Assembly: GCA_902565325.1 (NCBI GenBank)
Contig: CACFEM010000034.1
Coordinates: 1-8,638, forward strand
Direction of reading: 5' to 3'
From: an uncultured Pelagibacteraceae bacterium
Lineage (GTDB): Bacteria; Pseudomonadota; Alphaproteobacteria; Pelagibacterales; Pelagibacteraceae
Length of the DNA stretch: 8,638 bases
The position numbers were made by a program, and so were the translations under genes. This document shows, one piece after another, positions 1 to 4,799 of this stretch. The notes beneath the pieces are model-generated. The model had not been told where the DNA came from, did not search any database, and was given only the letters and a program-made list of their open reading frames with translations. The stretch's first letter is position 1. Each line of letters opens with the position of its first letter.

Positions 1-1117
1 TAAGATAATAAGCATCATAATATCCTGAAGATAAAACATAAGTTCCAATCATTATTCTTCTTTGAACCTCAGCACCAAATCCTTCGGATCTAGTTTTTTC
101 ATACATATCAATAAGATTTTCTCCTTCAGCTCTAAAACCGTATTTAACACCGTCGTATCTAGCCAAATTAGATGAGGCCTCTGCTGGTGCTACTATGTAA
201 TAAGTTGGTAGTGCATAATTAGTATGAGGTAGAGATATATCGATAATCTCAGCACCACAATCTTTTGCATATTCAATACCTTTTTTCCATAGGTCTTCTA
301 TTTCTTTAGGCATGCCGTCTACTCTATATTCTTTAGGTATTCCTATTTTTTTACCTTTAATATCTTTTGTTAATTCTTTGCTATACTCGTTTCTTTTAAA
401 GTCTATTGATGTAGAATCTTTTTCATCATAAGTGCTAATAACTTCCTGCAACAATGCACAATCTTTAACATTTTGTGCCATTGGACCAGCTTGATCTAGG
501 GATGATGCAAATGCTACAATTCCGTATCTAGAGCAACTACCATAAGTAGGTTTTAATCCGACAGTTCCAGTAAATGAAGCAGGCTGTCTTATAGATCCAC
601 CTGTATCTGTTCCAATAGTTATTGGTGTTAATTGAGCAGCTACAGCAGAAGACGATCCACCTGAAGAACCTCCTGGAACTAAATTCTTATCAATTGGATT
701 TTGTACATTACCAAAAAAACTAGTTTCATTAGATGAACCCATTGCAAATTCATCACAATTTAATTTCCCCATTAGGATAGCTCCTTCATTCCAAATGTTT
801 TGTGTGACTGTTGACTCATAAGTTGGAACAAAGTTATTTAAAATCTTACTACCTGCCGTAGTTCTTAAATCTCTTGTACAAAATAAATCTTTTACAGCCA
901 TTGGGATGCCAGGCAATTTAAGATCGAGATTAGGTTTTTCATCAAACTTTTTTGCTTTATTTAAAGCATTTGCATAATCTTCGGTTATATATGCATTTAA
1001 TTCTTTTGATTTTTCTGATCTTTCAACAAATGCTTTAGTAACTTCACTTGAGGAAAGTTTTTTACTTTTTATATTTTCTACTAACTCAGATAATGATTGT
1101 TTAGTTACATCTGACAT
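1..1117 (-). CDS. gatA: Glutamyl-tRNA(Gln)/aspartyl-tRNA(Asn) amidotransferase subunit A, 3' end outside window
   Basis: GatA is the amidase subunit of the cytoplasmic GatCAB complex. It frees ammonia from glutamine so that GatB can amidate misacylated Glu-tRNA(Gln), and in many alphaproteobacteria Asp-tRNA(Asn). The first 372 codons are present, starting MSDVTKQSLSELVENIK; the family is usually about 480-490 residues, so roughly the last quarter lies left of position 1. The amidase-signature catalytic set is intact: Lys76 in MAVKDLF, the cis-Ser151 in PGGSSGGS, and the nucleophile Ser175 in TDTGGSIRQPA. The Lys-Ser and Ser-Ser spacings of 75 and 24 match those I know from Staphylococcus aureus GatA (K79/S154/S178). 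The start ATG (1117-1115) shares one base with the gatC stop (TAATG), so the two are translationally coupled; a weak AAAGG lies about 10 bases upstream. gatB would be expected elsewhere or just beyond the edge. Identity is secure. Confidence 0.97.
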   Translation of the reverse strand, partial: MSDVTKQSLSELVENIKSKKLSSSEVTKAFVERSEKSKELNAYITEDYANALNKAKKFDEKPNLDLKLPGIPMAVKDLFCTRDLRTTAGSKILNNFVPTYESTVTQNIWNEGAILMGKLNCDEFAMGSSNETSFFGNVQNPIDKNLVPGGSSGGSSSAVAAQLTPITIGTDTGGSIRQPASFTGTVGLKPTYGSCSRYGIVAFASSLDQAGPMAQNVKDCALLQEVISTYDEKDSTSIDFKRNEYSKELTKDIKGKKIGIPKEYRVDGMPKEIEDLWKKGIEYAKDCGAEIIDISLPHTNYALPTYYIVAPAEASSNLARYDGVKYGFRAEGENLIDMYEKTRSEGFGAEVQRRIMIGTYVLSSGYYDAYYL

Positions 1118-1404
1118 TATTCAATTACCTTTGGTACTACAAAATAATCTTCATTTTCCTTCGGAGAATTTTTTATTACTTGATCTCTTAAGTTTTTACT
1201 TTTTACTTCATCTGATCTTAGTTTTAGAGTTGTTTCAGCAACAGAAGTTAATGGTTCAACATTGTCAGTTTTTAATTCGTTAAGTTTTTCAATAAAATCG
1301 AAAATTGAATTTAAATCTCCAGCAAGTTTCTCTGCTTTTTTCTCATCTACAGAAATTCTTGATAGTTTAGATATGTGCTTTATTGTTTTAAGATCGATGC
1401 TCAT
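1117..1404 (-). CDS. gatC: Glutamyl-tRNA(Gln)/aspartyl-tRNA(Asn) amidotransferase subunit C
   Basis: GatC is the small non-catalytic subunit that wraps GatA against GatB and stabilises the amidotransferase. I call 95 residues beginning MSIDLKTIKHISKLSRI. The family pattern is visible along its length: the N-terminal helix with KLSRI at about residues 13-17, KLAGDLNSIFDFIEKLNELK at about 26-45, then DNVEPLTSV, and the C-terminal FFVVPKVVE-like end, here YFVVPKVIE. An in-frame GTG 30 bases further upstream (1434) would add ten residues, but homologues normally begin at MSID, so the ATG at 1404 is preferred. It has no recognisable Shine-Dalgarno. Its stop overlaps the gatA start by one base. It is transcribed divergently from ruvX. 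Confidence 0.95.
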   Translation of the reverse strand: MSIDLKTIKHISKLSRISVDEKKAEKLAGDLNSIFDFIEKLNELKTDNVEPLTSVAETTLKLRSDEVKSKNLRDQVIKNSPKENEDYFVVPKVIE

Positions 1405-1454
1405 ATGGTATTTAAATATGTCGCAAACTATCACTTAAGTTTAAAATATACAAT
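1405..1454. promoter_or_regulatory. Divergent gatC/ruvX start region
   Basis: This 50-base spacer is the only non-coding DNA between two divergent start codons, so it should carry promoters for both gatCA (minus) and the ruvX-pyr operon (plus). What is seen: a perfect 10-base palindrome TATTTAAATA (1409-1418), a perfect 8-base palindrome ACTTAAGT (1433-1440), a -10-like TAAAAT (1442-1447) reading toward ruvX, and TATTTA (1418-1413) reading toward gatC. Either -10-like box would place transcription starts at or within a few bases of the start codon, which with the lack of Shine-Dalgarno sequences hints at leaderless or near-leaderless mRNAs. No convincing -35 hexamer is visible in either direction. 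That promoters are here is likely; the exact boxes are guesses in such AT-rich DNA. Confidence 0.5.
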
Positions 1455-1910
1455 ATGATCACTATTGAAGAATTCAAAAAAAAACAGTCTGAAACCTCTA
1501 GATTGATTGGTTTAGATCTTGGTTCAAAAAGAATCGGTGTATCAATTTGCGATGAAAAACAGTCAATAGCCACACCTTTTAAAACGATCAATAAAACCAA
1601 TAATGATGATCTAATCAACGAATTAAAAAAAATAATAGAGGAAAACAATATTAAAGGAATTATCATTGGATATCCAATTAACATGGATGGTTCATTAGGT
1701 CCTTCTGCTCAATCAGTAAGTGATGTATCTAAAAATATAGACAAAAATGTTGATGTAGATGTTTGCTTATGGGATGAAAGACTTTCAACTGTTGGGGCAT
1801 TTAATCTATCCAGTCAGCTTGATGTTAATGTTTCTAAGCGTGAAAAAAACATAGATCAAAATGCAGCTGCATTTATTCTTCAAGGAGCTATAGATTATTT
1901 AAACAATTAA
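1455..1910 (+). CDS. ruvX: RuvX/YqgF family Holliday-junction-resolvase-like nuclease (16S rRNA 5' maturation)
   Basis: The predicted protein has 151 residues with an RNase H-like fold. Family members (YqgF/RuvX) are needed for maturation of the 16S rRNA 5' end in E. coli and were first annotated as putative Holliday junction resolvases. The signature motifs are all present: Asp21 in IGLDLGSKRIGVS, the strand IIIGYPINMDG at about 69-79, WDERLST at 106-112 containing the acidic Glu108, and Asp134 in KNIDQNAAAFIL. Asp21, Glu108 and Asp134 are the expected metal-coordinating set. The start at 1455 gives about 15 residues ahead of the first strand; a run of nine A (1476-1484) lies near the 5' end but the frame is intact. 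It is the first gene of the plus-strand cluster, 42 bases before the preferred pyrB start. ruvX beside pyrB and opposite gatCA is a conserved alphaproteobacterial arrangement. Confidence 0.94.
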   Translation: MITIEEFKKKQSETSRLIGLDLGSKRIGVSICDEKQSIATPFKTINKTNNDDLINELKKIIEENNIKGIIIGYPINMDGSLGPSAQSVSDVSKNIDKNVDVDVCLWDERLSTVGAFNLSSQLDVNVSKREKNIDQNAAAFILQGAIDYLNN

Positions 1911-1913
1911 TCC

Positions 1914-1959
1914 TTGCCATTTAGGGGCTTTATAGCTATAGAGTTAATTTTAATGGCAA
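1914..1959 (+). promoter_or_regulatory. Candidate hairpin over the pyrB start codon
   Basis: The leader between ruvX and pyrB contains an 8-base perfect inverted repeat, TTGCCATT (1914-1921) against AATGGCAA (1952-1959). The right arm includes the pyrB ATG (1953-1955). Inside it is a second stem, 1928-1933 with 1938-1943 (one G-U pair, AGCT loop), built on the palindrome TATAGCTATA. It would also tie up the only Shine-Dalgarno-like GAG (1941-1943), 9 bases before the ATG. If folded in mRNA it would hide the start of pyrB, so it could act as a translational switch. No U-run follows, so it does not resemble a terminator. Function is inference; chance pairing is possible. Confidence 0.35.
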
Positions 1960-2894
1960 TTAAAACCAATAAAGCTATTAAAATCTCACAAAAACATCTG
2001 TTAGGTATCCAAGATTTATCAGTTAATGATATTAATTATATCCTGGATGAGTCCGAAGCTTTCATCAAATTAAACCAGAGTAAAAATAAAAAAATTGATG
2101 TGTTAAGAGGCAAAACTCAAATAAACTTATTCTTTGAGCCATCAACTAGAACACAAAGCTCATTTGAACTTGCTGGAAAAAGACTTGGTGCAGACGTCAT
2201 GTCAATGAATATGGGTAACTCAGCTATTAAAAAAGGTGAAACTTTAATTGATACGGCCATGACCTTAAATGCAATGCATCCTGATATAATTGTGATCAGA
2301 CATCAAGACTCCGGTGCTTGTAATTTGTTATCTCAAAAAGTTAATTGTGTCGTTCTAAACGCTGGTGATGGTAGACGTGAGCATCCTACTCAAGCGTTAT
2401 TAGATGCATTAACAATTAGAAATCGAAAAAAAAAAATTCAGGGATTAAAAATAGCTATATGTGGAGACATACTTCATTCGAGAGTCGCTAGATCAAATAT
2501 TTATCTTCTTACAATGTTAGGAGCAGAAGTTAATATAGTTGCGCCATCCAATCTTATGCCAAAAGAAATTGAAAAGTTTGGTGTTAACACTTTTACTGAT
2601 ATGAAAAAGGGTCTCAAAGATTGTGATATTGTAATGATGCTTAGATTACAAAATGAAAGGATGACCAGTTCATATCTTTCATCGAATAGAGAATACTATG
2701 AATATTATGGGTTAACGCCAGATAAACTTGATCATGCAAAGTCAGATGCTTTAATTATGCATCCCGGTCCAATGAATAGAGGAATTGAAATTGATACAAG
2801 ATTAGCTGATGACATAAACAAGAGTGTAATTAAAGAACAAGTTGAATTAGGTGTTGCTGTAAGAATGGCATGTTTAAAAATATTTTGTGAATAA
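1953..2894 (+). CDS. pyrB: Aspartate carbamoyltransferase catalytic subunit
   Basis: The enzyme condenses carbamoyl phosphate with L-aspartate to N-carbamoyl-L-aspartate, the first committed step of UMP synthesis in the cytoplasm. The 313 residues are normal for the family. Visible motifs: the carbamoyl-phosphate loop [12 protein letters not shown] (Ser64-Thr67), the Lys-containing loop KKGETLID (Lys93/94, donated to the neighbouring subunit), IRH with Arg116, [10 protein letters not shown] with His144, the hinge [21 protein letters not shown] (Arg231, Gln233) for aspartate binding, and MHPGPMNRG (His270-Gly277). I chose the ATG at 1953; the frame is open upstream to a TTG at 1914, adding 13 residues, but homologues begin close to MAIKTNKAI and the upstream DNA looks like a structured leader. 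No pyrI gene is near; the adjoining pyrC-like gene suggests a PyrB/PyrC-type assembly. A run of 11 A (2426-2436) encodes part of R-K-K-K at 158-161. Confidence 0.97.
   Translation: MAIKTNKAIKISQKHLLGIQDLSVNDINYILDESEAFIKLNQSKNKKIDVLRGKTQINLFFEPSTRTQSSFELAGKRLGADVMSMNMGNSAIKKGETLIDTAMTLNAMHPDIIVIRHQDSGACNLLSQKVNCVVLNAGDGRREHPTQALLDALTIRNRKKKIQGLKIAICGDILHSRVARSNIYLLTMLGAEVNIVAPSNLMPKEIEKFGVNTFTDMKKGLKDCDIVMMLRLQNERMTSSYLSSNREYYEYYGLTPDKLDHAKSDALIMHPGPMNRGIEIDTRLADDINKSVIKEQVELGVAVRMACLKIFCE
2426..2436 (+). repeat. A11 homopolymer inside pyrB
   Basis: This is the longest single-base run I found in the window: 11 adenines encoding part of Arg158-Lys161 of PyrB. The gene's frame is intact across it. 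A +1 shift would meet TAA at 2446; a -1 shift remains open for some distance. Runs this long can cause polymerase slippage and are also a common place for sequencing error. Confidence 0.85.
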
Positions 2895-4181
2895 ATGAAA
2901 AAACAATACTTTATAAATGCAAACATAATTGATCCTCATAATTCCATAAACGAAATTGGTGGATTAATAATTGGAGAAGACGGAAAGATAGAAGCAATAG
3001 GAAAAAAGGTAAATACAAACAATTTACCAACTAGAGAAAAGCCTACTGACTTAAAAGGTAAATATATATTTCCTGGTATAGTGGATATGAGAGTTTTTGT
3101 AGGCGAGCCAGGATATGAATATAAAGAAAATTTTAGGACTTTAAGTAATGCAGCATTATCTGGAGGAGTAACTTCCGTGGTAACCATGCCTAATACAGAT
3201 CCAATTATAGATAATGTATCAATTGTAGATTTTTTAAAAAGAAGAGGACGTGATAAGTCTAAAATAAACATCTTTCCTTGCGCTTCATTAACTCAAAACA
3301 CTGACGGTACCAATATGACTGAATTCGGGTTGCTAGCTAAAAAAGGAATTATTGCTTTTACAGACGGAGTAAAAACAATTCAAAATACTAGACTTATGTC
3401 TAGAATTATGAATTCAGCTAAAGATTTGGGATGCCTTATAATGCAACATGCTGAAGATTACGATTTAGCTAAAAATGGCATGATTAATTCTGGTATTATT
3501 GCAACAAAACTAGGCTTATCAAGCATACCAGATATTGCTGAAAGAATTATAATTGAAAGAGATCTTACTCTCTTAGAAAAAATTAAATGTCGATATCATA
3601 TATCACAACTATCAGCAGGAAAATCTGTAGATATAATTAAAGAACGTAAACAAAACGTTAAATTTACTTGCGGTGTATCAATAAACAATCTTTCATTAAA
3701 TGAGAATGATATTGGAGATTTTAGAACATTTTTAAAATTATCACCTCCACTGAGAAGAGAAGAAGATCGAGAAGCTTTAGTTCAAGGATTAAAAGATAAA
3801 ACTATTGATGTAATTGTTTCTGACCATAAACCTGAAGATGAAGAATCTAAAAGATTAACTTTTGCTCAAGCTGCAACAGGTGCATCTGGTATTGAAACAT
3901 TATTATCATTAAGTTTAGAATTATTTCATAATGGATCTGTAAAACTTGAAACCATCATTCAAGCTTTAACCTCTAATCCAGCAAAAATATTAAATATAAA
4001 TAAAGGAAACCTATCTATTGGTAATGATGCAGATTTTTGTATAGTAGATATCAATAAACCATGGATTGTAAAAAAAGAAAATTTAATCTCTAAATCTAAA
4101 AATACTTCAATTGAAGATAAGAAACTTCAAGGAAAAGTAACCAATACATTTGTAAAAGGTAAAGAATTATTTAAAATATAA
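2895..4181 (+). CDS. pyrC: Dihydroorotase-like protein lacking the HxH metal site (probable inactive PyrC', ATCase partner)
   Basis: This 428-residue protein is clearly of the class I dihydroorotase/amidohydrolase family but looks catalytically dead. Active enzymes read D-M-H-V-H-F-R-E-P-G after strand 1; here residues 64-73 read DMRVFVGEPG, so both histidines (positions 66 and 68) and the substrate-binding Arg (70) are replaced. The usual PHHL segment is SINNL (262-266) and the DHAPH motif is DHKPE (310-314). Other features remain: MPNTDP (99-104), FTDG with Asp157, HAED with His185, YHIS with His235, LSPPLR (282-287) and Asp310. Such degenerate homologues (PyrC' of Pseudomonas) are known to be needed to assemble active aspartate carbamoyltransferase, and similar proteins are common in alphaproteobacteria. 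It starts immediately after the pyrB stop (TAAATG), fitting co-production of partners. A separate active dihydroorotase is expected elsewhere in the genome. The inactivity is inferred from residues only. Confidence 0.9.
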   Translation: MKKQYFINANIIDPHNSINEIGGLIIGEDGKIEAIGKKVNTNNLPTREKPTDLKGKYIFPGIVDMRVFVGEPGYEYKENFRTLSNAALSGGVTSVVTMPNTDPIIDNVSIVDFLKRRGRDKSKINIFPCASLTQNTDGTNMTEFGLLAKKGIIAFTDGVKTIQNTRLMSRIMNSAKDLGCLIMQHAEDYDLAKNGMINSGIIATKLGLSSIPDIAERIIIERDLTLLEKIKCRYHISQLSAGKSVDIIKERKQNVKFTCGVSINNLSLNENDIGDFRTFLKLSPPLRREEDREALVQGLKDKTIDVIVSDHKPEDEESKRLTFAQAATGASGIETLLSLSLELFHNGSVKLETIIQALTSNPAKILNINKGNLSIGNDADFCIVDINKPWIVKKENLISKSKNTSIEDKKLQGKVTNTFVKGKELFKI

Positions 4182-4183
4182 AA

Positions 4184-4762
4184 ATGGAACTTTTTATAAT
4201 AGGTATAATCTCATACCTAATGGGATCAATTCCTTTTGGATTAATTTTAACTAAAATATTTTTAAAAAAAGATATTAGAGAAATCGGTTCTGGTAATATT
4301 GGCGCAACAAATGCTCTAAGAACTGGTAACAAACTAATTGGTTATTCGACACTAATACTTGATGTGTTAAAGGCAGTAATACCTGTTTTATACGTTAAAA
4401 TTAATTTTCCTGATGCAGTATATATATCAGCTTTATGTGCTTTTATAGGTCATGTGTTTCCAGTATGGTTAAAATTTAAAGGTGGCAAAGGTGTAGCTAC
4501 ATATGTTGGGATACTTTTTTCTTTAAATGTTATTTTTGGTTTAGTATTTGGTATTTGTTGGTTAATAATTTTTTTTATTTCTAAATATTCATCTTTAGCT
4601 TCCTTGATAGGATCACTTTCTATACCTGTTTATATTTTAATTTTGGAGGGTTTGGAAAATGTATTTTTTTACGTAATAATGTTCATTTTAATATTTTTTA
4701 CCCACAGAGAAAATATTAAACGCTTGAAAAATAAAGAAGAAACTAAGACAAAAATTTATTAA
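4184..4762 (+). CDS. plsY: Acyl-phosphate:glycerol-3-phosphate acyltransferase
   Basis: PlsY is an inner-membrane enzyme that moves a fatty acyl group from acyl-phosphate (made by PlsX) to the sn-1 position of glycerol-3-phosphate, starting phospholipid synthesis. The 192 residues match the usual length. Diagnostic cytoplasmic motifs are present: GSIPFG (14-19), the conserved GSGNIGATN (35-43), KFKGGKGVAT (97-106) and THRENIKRL (173-181). Hydrophobic stretches at about 2-27, 50-72, 78-95, 108-132 and 138-172 fit the five-helix topology. It begins two bases after the pyrC-like stop with no Shine-Dalgarno, so it probably relies on translation of the upstream genes. In many alphaproteobacteria dprA follows; here a 37-base gap leads directly to topA. 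Confidence 0.96.
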   Translation: MELFIIGIISYLMGSIPFGLILTKIFLKKDIREIGSGNIGATNALRTGNKLIGYSTLILDVLKAVIPVLYVKINFPDAVYISALCAFIGHVFPVWLKFKGGKGVATYVGILFSLNVIFGLVFGICWLIIFFISKYSSLASLIGSLSIPVYILILEGLENVFFYVIMFILIFFTHRENIKRLKNKEETKTKIY

Positions 4763-4771
4763 TTTGACTAT

Positions 4772-4799
4772 CAAACTCTTTTGAGTAGTTTGTTATTTT
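4772..4799 (+). terminator. Small hairpin plus T-rich tail between plsY and topA, weak terminator candidate
   Basis: CAAACT (4772-4777) pairs with AGTTTG (4787-4792) around a 9-base loop, followed by TTATTTT before the topA ATG. A competing shorter stem, ACTC/GAGT with a TTTT loop (4775-4786), uses some of the same bases. The stem has few G-C pairs and the T tract is interrupted, so termination would be partial at best. It could equally be a topA leader structure or chance. The 37-base gap containing it (4763-4799) is the longest untranslated stretch within the plus-strand cluster other than the pyrB leader. Confidence 0.3.

Noticed and set aside
1405..1434. GTG start for gatC, adding ten residues
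   Set aside because: GatC proteins typically begin at MSID-like sequence, and the extension would consume most of the promoter spacer.
1412..1684. Minus-strand open frame opposite ruvX
   Set aside because: It lies antisense over the conserved ruvX motifs and the divergent spacer, has no recognisable domain, and its sequence looks like complement of coding DNA.
1914..1952. TTG start for pyrB, adding 13 residues
   Set aside because: Known PyrB proteins do not have this extension, the added residues have no family match, and an ATG at 1953 gives the normal N-terminus.
2732..3271. Minus-strand open frames opposite pyrB and the pyrC-like gene (2732-2926 and 2936-3271)
   Set aside because: Both are fully antisense to well-conserved genes, with no family resemblance or start signal.
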